DNA of 20,777 bases from Flavobacteriales bacterium. GTDB taxonomy: Bacteria; Bacteroidota; Bacteroidia; Flavobacteriales_D; Parvicellaceae. The stretch lies in NCBI GenBank assembly GCA_026993705.1, contig JALWSJ010000218.1, positions 1-20,777 of the forward strand, given 5' to 3'. The notes beneath the pieces were generated by a model. The model ran no database searches. It had not been told where the DNA came from and worked only from the letters and a program-made list of their open reading frames with translations. A program made the position numbers and the translations under genes. This document shows positions 13,781 through 20,420 of the stretch, piece by piece (the stretch's first letter is position 1; each line of letters starts with the position of its first letter).

Positions 13781-15297
13781 TGTCGAGATTTAGAAGCAAA
13801 CAAGAATGGAAAAGGTATAAGGAATTAGCCTTAAAAACCTTTGAGAGCACCGCACTGGATGAAGTGCCTGAAACTCCTGCGGAGAAAAAAGCGAGAATCG
13901 AACGGCTTAAGAAAGACTATAAAGCTTTTGTTGCTTATTATTTTCCTCAATATGCAGATAGCGAAACACCTGACTTTCACGTGAAATTTGCAAAGAAGGT
14001 TAAGCGGAATAAACGTTATAAAGGTTGGGCGATGTGGGGACGTGGACTTGCTAAGTCGGTTACCAATAATATAATGATACCGCTTTGGCTGTGGGCGAAT
14101 AATGACATCAAGTTTATGGTGTTGATTGGGCAGAATGAGGATAAAGCCAAAATATTACTTGCTGATTTACAAGTACAATTTGAGAGCAACCAACGTTTGA
14201 TTAATGATTTTGGCGAACAAAAGAATTTAGGAAGCTGGGAAGATGGATTTTTCAGAACGAAAAGCGGATTTATTGCGAAAGCTTTGGGAATGGGGCAAGA
14301 CCCAAGAGGGTTGAGAGTAGGCAGTCAACGTCCTGATTATATATCGGCTGATGATTGGGAAACTCGTTTTACAGCCAAAAACCCAAAGATGCAAGATGAG
14401 TTGGCTCAATGGTTATTGCGTTCGGTTCTGCCAGCGATGGATAATGGTAACCGTAGAGTTGTTATCTCTCAAAATTACTTTGCTCCGCGTATTATCTTCT
14501 CCATCATCATTGAGCAACGAGATAGTTGGGATGTGGACCGTGTGGATGCTTACAACCCTGTAACGTATGAACCGCGTTGGAAAGCTAAGTATGAGCGTTG
14601 GTTCTTTAAAGAAGTAGAGAAGGAAATTGGAACATTAGCAGCGAATGCAGAATACAACAACACGCCTCATGTTGAAGGGAAAATTTTTAAAGATGAGCAT
14701 ATTCAATGGGCTAAACTGCCGAGATTGGATAGTTTTAAGGCTATTGTGGGGACTTGGGATGTTGCTTTTTCAGATGCTAAGACTGCCGATTACAATGCAG
14801 TAAGAGTGTGGGGGTTGACGAAGGATAATAAGAAGTACTTAATTGATTGCTACGTCAAGCAAAGCAAAGTGAAAGATGCTTTGGAATGGATTGCCGACTT
14901 TCAGAAGAATTTGCCGAAGACAGTTAAAGTACCCTTTCGCTTTGAATCTCAATTTTGGAACGAAGAAATTTACTCCAACATTGAGGAGGTAGAGAAGAAA
15001 TACGGCATCACATTGAACTTGAGTAAAAGCCAACGTTCTCGTGTGAAGAAATTTGATAGAATTTTGGAGATGCATCCGCAATACCAAAATGGGAAAATCT
15101 ACTATAATGAGAAGTTGAAGAACCACAACGACACACAAGTTGGACTAGCACAACTCAAAGGAATTGAACCAGGTTACAAAGGACACGATGATGCTCCCGA
15201 TGCGGATAAAGAAGCCTTTGACTACTTAGATAAATTTAGACACAAAAGCTCAGCTCGTTTTTTTCGTTCGGGAAGGCGAGAGAATAGACGATTTTAA
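13780..15297 (+). CDS. Terminase large subunit (Mu gp28-like)
   Basis: The 505-residue packaging motor has both expected domains. The ATPase shows a Walker A variant at residues 87-93 (GRGLAKS), a Walker B-type DDWE at 191-194 (YISADDWE) and a coupling motif around SQN (230-232). The nuclease has Asp327 (GTWDVAFSD), Glu389 (FRFESQFWNEE) and an Asp cluster (GHDDAPDADKEA, about 469-480), as in RNase-H-fold terminase nucleases. It pumps DNA into proheads and cuts it; in Mu-like phages packaging runs from the integrated end into host DNA. The C-terminus is a basic, R-rich tail (RFFRSGRRENRRF), perhaps for DNA or portal contact. Confidence 0.92.
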   Translation: MSRFRSKQEWKRYKELALKTFESTALDEVPETPAEKKARIERLKKDYKAFVAYYFPQYADSETPDFHVKFAKKVKRNKRYKGWAMWGRGLAKSVTNNIMIPLWLWANNDIKFMVLIGQNEDKAKILLADLQVQFESNQRLINDFGEQKNLGSWEDGFFRTKSGFIAKALGMGQDPRGLRVGSQRPDYISADDWETRFTAKNPKMQDELAQWLLRSVLPAMDNGNRRVVISQNYFAPRIIFSIIIEQRDSWDVDRVDAYNPVTYEPRWKAKYERWFFKEVEKEIGTLAANAEYNNTPHVEGKIFKDEHIQWAKLPRLDSFKAIVGTWDVAFSDAKTADYNAVRVWGLTKDNKKYLIDCYVKQSKVKDALEWIADFQKNLPKTVKVPFRFESQFWNEEIYSNIEEVEKKYGITLNLSKSQRSRVKKFDRILEMHPQYQNGKIYYNEKLKNHNDTQVGLAQLKGIEPGYKGHDDAPDADKEAFDYLDKFRHKSSARFFRSGRRENRRF

Positions 15298-15310
15298 CAC
15301 CTAATATATT

Positions 15311-15718
15311 ATGCAATTTTTACAACAAAACGACCTTTTAAATGCGATTGATTCGGCGACTTTGAACATTGTTACCGATGGAAACAACGCGTTGCTTGAT
15401 TCTGCGGAACTGCAAGCAATTGAATATATGAAAGCCTACTTGAATGTACGTTACGATACTGACAAGGTGTTTGATGCTACATTGCCTCGTAATGCTTCTA
15501 TTGTACTTTACCTCACAGATATAATGCTGTATTACTTGCATGCTAGAATCTCGCCTGATAACATTCCAGAGCTGAGAACCGAACGCTATCGTGAAGCGAA
15601 AGATTGGTGTGAGAAAGTAGCAGATGGCTTTATTGCTCCTAATTTACCGGTTAAAGATGTAGTTAACAGTACACCTTTACGCTACGGTAGTCAACCTAAA
15701 CAATCTAACTTTTTTTAA
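15311..15718 (+). CDS. Mu gp36-like head-tail connector (DUF1320 type)
   Basis: This 135-residue, mainly helical protein (MQFLQQNDLLNAIDSATLNI, then ELQAIEYMKAYLNVRYDTDK and ASIVLYLTDIMLYYLHARI) resembles the gp36/DUF1320 group by pattern: an acidic start, the A-x-x-Y-M-x-x-Y-L-x-x-R-Y-D motif and an R-Y-R-E-A-K-D-W helix. These proteins are thought to sit at the head-tail joint. It lies between terminase and portal genes, 14 bases after the former and 3 bases before the latter. In Mu the gene is further downstream, so the order here differs. Confidence 0.7.
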   Translation: MQFLQQNDLLNAIDSATLNIVTDGNNALLDSAELQAIEYMKAYLNVRYDTDKVFDATLPRNASIVLYLTDIMLYYLHARISPDNIPELRTERYREAKDWCEKVADGFIAPNLPVKDVVNSTPLRYGSQPKQSNFF

Positions 15719-15721
15719 ATT

Positions 15722-16873
15722 ATGGCTAAAAGACCCAACAAATTACTTGACAAAATCATTGCGACCAGTGTTGCAAGAGCGAGAAAAGACATTAACCAAT
15801 GGAGAATGGCACTGCAACGTGCAGAGTCGGTGGAGAACCCCAAACGATACTTGTTGTATAACATTTACAATGAGTTGATTTTAGATGCCCATTTATCTGC
15901 CGAAGTGCAACGAAGAACCTTAGCTGTACAAGGAGCTTCTTACAACCTTGTTAATGAGGAAGGTATAACAGACCCTGAGAAAACTAAACTCATCAAACGT
16001 CCTTGGTTTAATGACTTTTTACGTTATGCGATGGAGAGTGTGTTTTGGGGACATTCGTTGGTGCAAATCAATGATTTAGTGGAAGGAGAAGTAAGTGGTG
16101 TAACACTTATTAACCGAAATCATGTAATACCTGAGAAAGGGTTATTTGTTTTTCGACAAACCGATGATAAAGGTATCTTTTACAGAGAAGATGAGAAGTA
16201 TTGGCAATGGTTATTGGAGATAGGGAATACCAACGATTTAGGGTTATACAACAAGTGTGCTCCACACGTATTGTATAAACGGTTTGCTCAAGGGGCTTGG
16301 TCGGAGTTTTGCGAGATATTCGGAATGCCAGTTAGATATTTAAAAACAAACGCCAAAGATGATGAGAGTTTGAATCGAGCTGAGAATATGCTCAAAACAA
16401 TGGGTTCATCTTTTTATGGGGTGTTGGATTTGGATGAGGAATTGAAGTTCTTGGAAACTGCTAAGAGTGATGGTGGTGTTTATAAAGGTTTGATGGACGT
16501 TAGTAATAACGAGATTTCAAAGCTGATAAATGGTGCTGTGATTGGTGGGGAAAGCCAAGGTGGTAGTAGAAGTAAAGAAGAAGTTGGGGAACGATTGAGT
16601 GAGAGTATTACCGATGCGGATAAGCAATTTATTGAGCATTATGTCAATCATACTTTAATCCCTAAGTTGATTGCGTTAGGTTATGACTTGAATGGCGTGA
16701 GCTTTCAATTTGAAAAGTCGCAAGATTTAAAACAGTTGTTTACGTTTACGCAAGGGTTTATGCAGACGATGGACGTTGACCCTGAATGGGTGCAAGATAC
16801 ATTTGGGATACCTGTTACACCTAAAACTGTTCTGCCTCCTAATCAAAATGACGCAGGCGATTTTTTCGGGTAA
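15722..16873 (+). CDS. Portal protein (Mu gp29-like, DUF935)
   Basis: The 383-residue protein matches the DUF935 portal family of Mu-like phages: RYLLYNIYNELILDAHLSAE, then QRRTLAVQG, the FLRYAMESVFWGHSLVQIND region, SEFCEIFGMPVRYLKTNAKD, and the C-terminal helix and crown region ending PKTVLPPNQNDAGDFFG. Twelve copies form the ring at one capsid vertex through which DNA enters and leaves, and to which terminase binds. It is shorter than Mu gp29 (about 510 residues), missing the C-terminal part. The segment GGESQGGSRSKEEVGERLSE matches a glycine-rich loop common in the family. Confidence 0.9.
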   Translation: MAKRPNKLLDKIIATSVARARKDINQWRMALQRAESVENPKRYLLYNIYNELILDAHLSAEVQRRTLAVQGASYNLVNEEGITDPEKTKLIKRPWFNDFLRYAMESVFWGHSLVQINDLVEGEVSGVTLINRNHVIPEKGLFVFRQTDDKGIFYREDEKYWQWLLEIGNTNDLGLYNKCAPHVLYKRFAQGAWSEFCEIFGMPVRYLKTNAKDDESLNRAENMLKTMGSSFYGVLDLDEELKFLETAKSDGGVYKGLMDVSNNEISKLINGAVIGGESQGGSRSKEEVGERLSESITDADKQFIEHYVNHTLIPKLIALGYDLNGVSFQFEKSQDLKQLFTFTQGFMQTMDVDPEWVQDTFGIPVTPKTVLPPNQNDAGDFFG

Positions 16874-16884
16874 GCCCTCAGCAA

Positions 16885-18087
16885 TTGAGGGCAGAAATTG
16901 ACCAACTGTATAGTTGTACTTGTAAGCGGTGTAGCACTCTTAAAGCTGAACTGAAAGCTAATATTTCTGATGTAGAGAACATTTTTAAGGAAATAGATAA
17001 CTTGAAAAACAGTAGTAAAAGTAAGGCGGAAAAGAGGGATAAAATATCTACTAAGTTGTTTGCTCATACAATACAACATTTGCAAGATAGTTTAGATGGT
17101 ACATTTCATATTCCTTTTGGTGAGAAAAATTACAGTCTTTATAGAAGTTATGTGAAGAACCTTACTGATTTTTCTGCTTTTAAAACTGCTTACTTTACGG
17201 AGTTACTCAAGAAGGAAGATAATAGAGATGCGTTGATAGCAACATACGAACGGCAATTGGCTACTGAAGGTAATTTGGTAACGCGTTCAGCTCGTAGTGC
17301 TAAACAATGGTTGGAGTACGAGAATACGAAAGATTTATTCCCGAACTTGGAATATAGACCAAGTCGCTCGGCTGATAAGCGTGAGGAACACAAAGCACTT
17401 TATGGAATAATTAAGCCGATAGATGATGAGTTTTGGCACACGTATTATCCGCCGAACGGTTGGGGGTGTAAGTGCCGTACGCGTAAGACCGATGAGCCAA
17501 TAACTGAAGGTGCTACACCTAAGGTAACTGTACCGAATGGAATACCTGGTAACATCGTGAAGCAACGTGCTATCTTTACTAACTCGCATCCGCTTATTGC
17601 CAAAGGAAGTAATATTGGCAAGAAGAGGATTCAAAAGCGGTTGGAAGAATTGAAAAGATATGTTCCGTACAGTAGTAAGCCTGATTATGAGGGCAAAGCA
17701 GGAGGTAAGGTTTATGTGCATCCGTACTTCCAGCGTAAAGATGTTAAGGATAATTTTGAAGTGGCTAAATTGCTTACGGATAATTTTGATATGGAAATTA
17801 AAATAAGGGAGCATGTTAATGGTTATACAGGGATAGGAAAATACAAAAACTCTAATCCTGAGTATCTTATTAATGGTAAGTATGGTGATTTAAAAGATGT
17901 TAATAAAGAAAATATAAGTAATGGATATGACTCAGCTGTTCATCAAGGATGCGAGGTTGTTGTTTACAGAATCTTGAGCAATTTGACTATAGGTAGAGCT
18001 ATTGACCAACTTAAAGGAATAAAGAAAAAGAGGAAAACCTTTCTTAAGTGCTATATAATAAAGGGCAATGAAATAGTTAGGGTATAA
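16885..18087 (+). CDS. Minor head protein (Mu gp30/SPP1 gp7-like, MuF) with C-terminal nuclease-like domain
   Basis: The 400-residue frame combines a MuF head-morphogenesis domain with a second domain. The MuF part contains the signature YYPPNGWGCKCRT (about residues 187-199), which is diagnostic. The region from about 258 on is different. It has NPEYLINGKYGDLKDV (325-339) and then H-Q-G-C-E-V-V-V, a pattern like the D/E...D-x-K core of CdiA-type tRNases and phage toxin tails (Glu326, Asp335, Lys337). The coding sequence becomes visibly AT-richer near 17800-18000. The N-terminus has a Cys cluster (YSCTCKRC). The start is uncertain: TTG at 16885 is the first usable codon, and an ATG at 16848 lies in another frame and stops after 17 codons. 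The toxin role is inferred. The protein is likely injected with DNA. Confidence 0.8.
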   Translation: MRAEIDQLYSCTCKRCSTLKAELKANISDVENIFKEIDNLKNSSKSKAEKRDKISTKLFAHTIQHLQDSLDGTFHIPFGEKNYSLYRSYVKNLTDFSAFKTAYFTELLKKEDNRDALIATYERQLATEGNLVTRSARSAKQWLEYENTKDLFPNLEYRPSRSADKREEHKALYGIIKPIDDEFWHTYYPPNGWGCKCRTRKTDEPITEGATPKVTVPNGIPGNIVKQRAIFTNSHPLIAKGSNIGKKRIQKRLEELKRYVPYSSKPDYEGKAGGKVYVHPYFQRKDVKDNFEVAKLLTDNFDMEIKIREHVNGYTGIGKYKNSNPEYLINGKYGDLKDVNKENISNGYDSAVHQGCEVVVYRILSNLTIGRAIDQLKGIKKKRKTFLKCYIIKGNEIVRV

Positions 18088-18121
18088 AAAAATAAGAGCT
18101 GATTATTACCTCCCAGCTCTT
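18086..18121 (-). terminator. Intrinsic terminator of the predicted small RNA
   Basis: On the minus strand AAGAGCTG (18121-18114) pairs perfectly with CAGCTCTT (18101-18094) around a 12-base loop, followed by A and seven Ts (18093-18086). On the plus strand the stem is not followed by Ts. So it works for minus-strand transcription, in a place where no minus-strand protein gene exists. The T-run overlaps the stop codon of the minor head gene. Confidence 0.75.
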
Positions 18122-18161
18122 ACAAGAGGTGTATCCTACGTTCACATCTTACCCCGTTGGA
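18086..18161 (-). ncRNA. Predicted small RNA between minor head and gpG genes
   Basis: A minus-strand promoter (18197-18167) and the terminator (18121-18086) define a transcript of roughly 75 bases from near 18161. The 5' part pairs: ATCC (18162-18159) with GGAT (18136-18133), and ACG (18157-18155) with CGT (18140-18138), with one A-A mismatch between them. GTGT/ACAC would extend the stem if transcription starts further upstream. CTCTT at 18128-18124 can pair with AAGAG of the terminator stem, which gives an alternative, attenuator-like fold. It has no start codon with a useful frame. The function is unknown. It points towards the 3' end of the nuclease-tailed minor head gene. Confidence 0.6.
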
Positions 18162-18166
18162 TGACA

Positions 18167-18197
18167 CAAAGATAAAACAAAATAAAAGTAAAAGCAA
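18167..18197 (-). promoter_or_regulatory. Consensus Bacteroidota promoter for the small RNA
   Basis: On the minus strand TTTG (TTG at 18197-18195) is followed after 20 bases by TATCTTTG (18174-18167), a perfect match to TAnnTTTG. Spacing is the same as in the two late promoters, but here the -7 box has no deviation, so it should work with the host vegetative sigma factor and be on in the prophage. Confidence 0.65.
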
Positions 18198-18200
18198 ACA

Positions 18201-18743
18201 ATGGCTGATTTTTCTGAGATAAATAGGGAGTTGAACCGTATTGCGAACTTTGTTAATAGAGAGGCAAAGGAGATAATTGCTAAGGAAGCTGTTGACTTTT
18301 TTACCGAACGATTTGATGAGCAGAAGGATGTTCATGGTAAGCCTTGGAAAGAGGTTAAACGTAGAGATAGTACTTCTGTGTGGTATGGGTTTCAGTATGG
18401 GGCGAAGCAGAAAAAACCTGCTAACCACCCAAGTCGTTGGAAGGCGAAACGTCCGTATAAGAGAAGAAAGCCTAACCCAATAACTAATTTTGCTAAGGTT
18501 GCTACTAAAACGCCGATACTTTCCTCTCAGCGTTCGGAACTGGAGAATAGTATCCAATATAAGATTGTGGGGAATAAGATTGTTATTTTTTCGGATTTGC
18601 CTTATGCGAAAGTGCATAATGATGGAGGAAAAATAAAAGTGTTTGGGAAGAAAACAGTAACGCTTCCCAAACGTCAATTCATTGGTCGGTCTGATGAGTT
18701 GGAACGAAGAATAATTGCTAAACTAAGGAAGAAATTTAAATAA
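18201..18743 (+). CDS. Virion morphogenesis protein (Mu gpG / P2 gpS-like tail completion)
   Basis: The 180-residue basic protein has landmarks of the phage virion morphogenesis family: GKPWKEVKRR in the first third, AKVATKTPILSSQRSELENS in the middle, then LPYAKVHNDGGKIKVFGK and LPKRQFIGRSDELERR. This family (Mu gpG, P2 gpS) is needed for tail completion or head-tail joining. It lies after gp30, matching the Mu order of gp30 and gpG. The ATG at 18201 is four bases from the -33 box of the minus-strand small RNA promoter, so strong activity of that promoter could interfere with rightward transcription. Confidence 0.85.
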   Translation: MADFSEINRELNRIANFVNREAKEIIAKEAVDFFTERFDEQKDVHGKPWKEVKRRDSTSVWYGFQYGAKQKKPANHPSRWKAKRPYKRRKPNPITNFAKVATKTPILSSQRSELENSIQYKIVGNKIVIFSDLPYAKVHNDGGKIKVFGKKTVTLPKRQFIGRSDELERRIIAKLRKKFK

Positions 18744-18751
18744 ACAACACT

Positions 18752-19228
18752 ATGTATATTGACTATTTTAACAGCGTTCAAACGCTTATTAATTCTAATT
18801 TAAACAGCATTAAAACAGTAGATTGGTACAACAACCAATACACGAGAACTGAACAACTTAAAGCGACCGATTATCCTGCTGTGTATGTGGAGTTTGAAAA
18901 CCCTATGCGGTGGGAAACTGGAGGTGATGGGTTGCAATATGCTGATACTAGTATAACCTTTCATTTGGTGTTGTTTGATGTTGCGGATGCTCCTAGCTCT
19001 GCGTTGGGTATTGCTAAGGATTTGCATTCATTATTGCATAGTACTACCTTAAAGGATAGCAATAATAAGCCGTTGAGTTCTTCTATGGTGAGAACCAGTA
19101 GTGAGTTGATTGTGAATTTTGACCAGCTAAAAATTGTTAAATTGGTTTATTCTCTTGCGGTGTATGATTATAGTACGATTACACCGAGAACCAACATTGC
19201 TCCAATTGCTCCCAATGTTTTATTTTGA
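18752..19228 (+). CDS. Tail terminator or gp37-like candidate
   Basis: A 158-residue protein with mixed beta/alpha layout (MYIDYFNSVQTLINSNLNSI, then DYPAVYVEFENPMRWETGG, SITFHLVLFDVADAPSSALG, and a final strand VKLVYSLAVYDYSTIT). The position after gpG, size and the P-A-V-Y-V-E-F motif resemble tail terminator/Mu gp37 (DUF1834-like) proteins, which cap the tail tube and join it to the head. The similarity is one of pattern and place, not a firm family match. It is the last rightward gene and its stop overlaps, tail to tail, the end of the next minus-strand gene by 9 bases. Confidence 0.55.
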   Translation: MYIDYFNSVQTLINSNLNSIKTVDWYNNQYTRTEQLKATDYPAVYVEFENPMRWETGGDGLQYADTSITFHLVLFDVADAPSSALGIAKDLHSLLHSTTLKDSNNKPLSSSMVRTSSELIVNFDQLKIVKLVYSLAVYDYSTITPRTNIAPIAPNVLF

Positions 19229-19405
19229 TGAGAATACGATGTCTTCAATGGTGCGTTCTGCGAGATAGAACTCTTCGGCTAGCATTGCGATGACTGTATC
19301 TGTTGTATATAGGCGAACTCTACCCTTGTATTTTTTGTTGGTGAGTTCGATGAATTTGTTTTTAATATCTTGATTACGTTGCTTGATTCTTGTTAAGCGA
19401 CTCAT
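19220..19405 (-). CDS. Small helix-turn-helix-like protein
   Basis: A 61-residue basic protein (MSRLTRIKQRNQDIKNKFIE onward). Its C-terminal part, DTVIAMLAEEFYLAERTIED, has the spacing of a helix-turn-helix with a recognition helix at ERTIEDIVF. I remember similar small proteins in Bacteroidota Mu-like phages but no named function. It is a candidate DNA-binding regulator, possibly of the late promoters, but that is only inferred. It lies outside the right-hand operon because a terminator (19478-19512) separates them, so it needs its own promoter. Its leader can form a hairpin ending three bases before the ATG. Confidence 0.6.
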   Translation of the reverse strand: MSRLTRIKQRNQDIKNKFIELTNKKYKGRVRLYTTDTVIAMLAEEFYLAERTIEDIVFSSK

Positions 19406-19408
19406 TGT

Positions 19409-19451
19409 GTGAAAGTGTTTTTGATGTTGTTGTTTTTTTTACACTTTTCAC
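19409..19451 (-). repeat. Inverted repeat in the leader of the HTH-like gene
   Basis: On the minus strand GTGAAAAGTGT (19451-19441) can pair with ACACTTTCAC (19418-19409) over 10 bp with one bulged A around a 22-base A/C-rich loop. The downstream arm ends three bases before the ATG, so in RNA it could hide the start. In DNA it may be an operator. Two direct TTACACTT copies (19439-19446, 19462-19469) lie in the same region. Confidence 0.4.
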
Positions 19452-19477
19452 TCACTATTTGTTACACTTGCAAATAA

Positions 19478-19512
19478 AAAAAAGCGAGGTTTTGTATGTC
19501 TCTCGCTTTTTT
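19478..19512. terminator. Bidirectional intrinsic terminator
   Basis: AAAAAAGCGAG and CTCGCTTTTTT form an 11-bp stem (six of them A-T) around a 13-base loop. The arms provide T-runs on both strands. On the minus strand it ends the operon whose last gene stops at 19532. On the plus strand it can catch late transcripts that run past 19228. Confidence 0.8.
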
Positions 19513-19531
19513 AGTTCCGTATATATCTATG

Positions 19532-19972
19532 TTATTTGCAATCTACAACATACCATATCCAGCTACCTCGTTCAAAACAAATTGTGTCACCAATATCGTA
19601 TTTTACATATAAGCCATAATCAAAATAATCAGAACTACCACTTTTATAAGCTATGTGGTATTTTGTATCTCTATTATTATATTCAATAGTCTTAGCTACT
19701 ATTATTTCTTGTTTAGTTTTTACTTCTCTTTTTTTAAAATTACAACTAAGAAGAACGACTGCAACTAACACAGAACATAGTGTAGATTTCAAATACAAAA
19801 GGCAAGCTTTGTCTTTACATTTGATTTTACGCAATCCGTTTTGAGTTCGGTTGCTTTTTCGTACTCCGCAATATTGGAAGATTTTACTATTGCACTCCCA
19901 ACGCTGTCTGTGTTTGCAAGTCCTGCACGTTTCTGTGGTTTCTTCTCTTGGTTCTATCTCAAATAAATTCAT
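19532..19972 (-). CDS. Cys-rich protein fused in frame to a small lipoprotein
   Basis: The 146-residue frame has two unlike parts. Residues 1 to about 60 are a Cys-rich zinc-finger-like unit (TCRTCKHRQRWECNSKIFQY, CGVRKSNRTQNG, KIKCKDKACLLY), which I remember as a stand-alone protein of about that length in Bacteroidota phages. From residue 61 the sequence reads as a lipoprotein: LKSTLCSVLVAVVLLSC with a lipobox Cys, then an 69-residue mature part ending ERGSWIWYVVDCK. Codon 61 is TTG (19792-19790), so the lipoprotein may start there on its own, giving 86 residues. As one protein the signal would be internal, which would not work as a normal lipoprotein. A stop between two former genes may have been lost. 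Functions are unknown; small phage lipoproteins often block superinfection. Confidence 0.6.
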   Translation of the reverse strand: MNLFEIEPREETTETCRTCKHRQRWECNSKIFQYCGVRKSNRTQNGLRKIKCKDKACLLYLKSTLCSVLVAVVLLSCNFKKREVKTKQEIIVAKTIEYNNRDTKYHIAYKSGSSDYFDYGLYVKYDIGDTICFERGSWIWYVVDCK

Positions 19973-19983
19973 ACTTGGTTATT

Positions 19984-20214
19984 TTATTTATTATTTAAAA
20001 TTTCGTCTAATTGTTGGATTTGTTGGAGTGTTATGGGGACGCCTATGGCTTCGTCTATGGTTACGTCTATTAGGTGGGGTTTGGGGCGATTATAGTAGGT
20101 TACTTCTACTTCTAGGTAGCCTTTTTTGTAGCGGTGTGAGGTAAACCTGTCGTGGGTGTAGGTTTCTTCGTGTTCAAAGCCTATTGCTGTTAATTGTTCT
20201 TCGGGTGTTTTCAT
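19984..20214 (-). CDS. Hypothetical protein of the right-hand operon
   Basis: A 76-residue protein, MKTPEEQLTAIGFEHEETYT onward, with a beta-rich middle (GYLEVEVTYYNRPKPHLIDV) and a helical C-terminus (TLQQIQQLDEILNNK). It has no signal peptide, membrane helix or metal-binding motif. Eleven bases separate it from the Cys-rich gene, so they are probably co-transcribed. The G-rich, T-rich codon style on the plus strand (GC-skewed) is shared with the next two genes and differs a little from the late genes. I do not recognise the family. Confidence 0.6.
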   Translation of the reverse strand: MKTPEEQLTAIGFEHEETYTHDRFTSHRYKKGYLEVEVTYYNRPKPHLIDVTIDEAIGVPITLQQIQQLDEILNNK

Positions 20215-20220
20215 AGTTTT

Positions 20221-20400
20221 TTAGATGTTTATGTTTTGGATTATTGAATGTAGTTTTTGAATGGTTTTTTCGCCTATGTATCTGTGTTTTACGCTTTGGG
20301 CGTTGGCTTCTAGGGCGTGGCTCAATGCGTGTATTATTTTTGCTTTGGCTTTTAGTTCTGAAGGGGTGTCTTTGTTTGATTTTGGTGTTATTTTTTCCAT
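20221..20400 (-). CDS. Small helical hypothetical protein
   Basis: The likely start is the ATG at 20400 (MEKITPKSNKDTPSELKAKA), giving 59 residues. A longer frame from 20460 would read through half of the palindromic element upstream and is unlikely. The protein is basic and helical (KIIHALSHALEANAQSVKHR, then EKTIQKLHSIIQNINI). It has no recognised motif. It ends six bases before the next gene of the operon. It could be a small DNA- or RNA-binding early protein, but this is a guess from charge. Confidence 0.5.
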   Translation of the reverse strand: MEKITPKSNKDTPSELKAKAKIIHALSHALEANAQSVKHRYIGEKTIQKLHSIIQNINI

Positions 20401-20420
20401 AGTTGTGTTATTTCGTATTT

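Noticed and set aside
18094..18121. Terminator for the rightward operon after the minor head gene
   Set aside because: On the plus strand no T-run follows the stem, and genes needed for the virion lie downstream; the T-run is on the minus strand.
18120..18677. Minus-strand open frame of 185 codons opposite the gpG-like gene
   Set aside because: It is a shadow of a well-supported plus-strand gene, with leucine/arginine/phenylalanine-rich low-information sequence and no recognisable domain.
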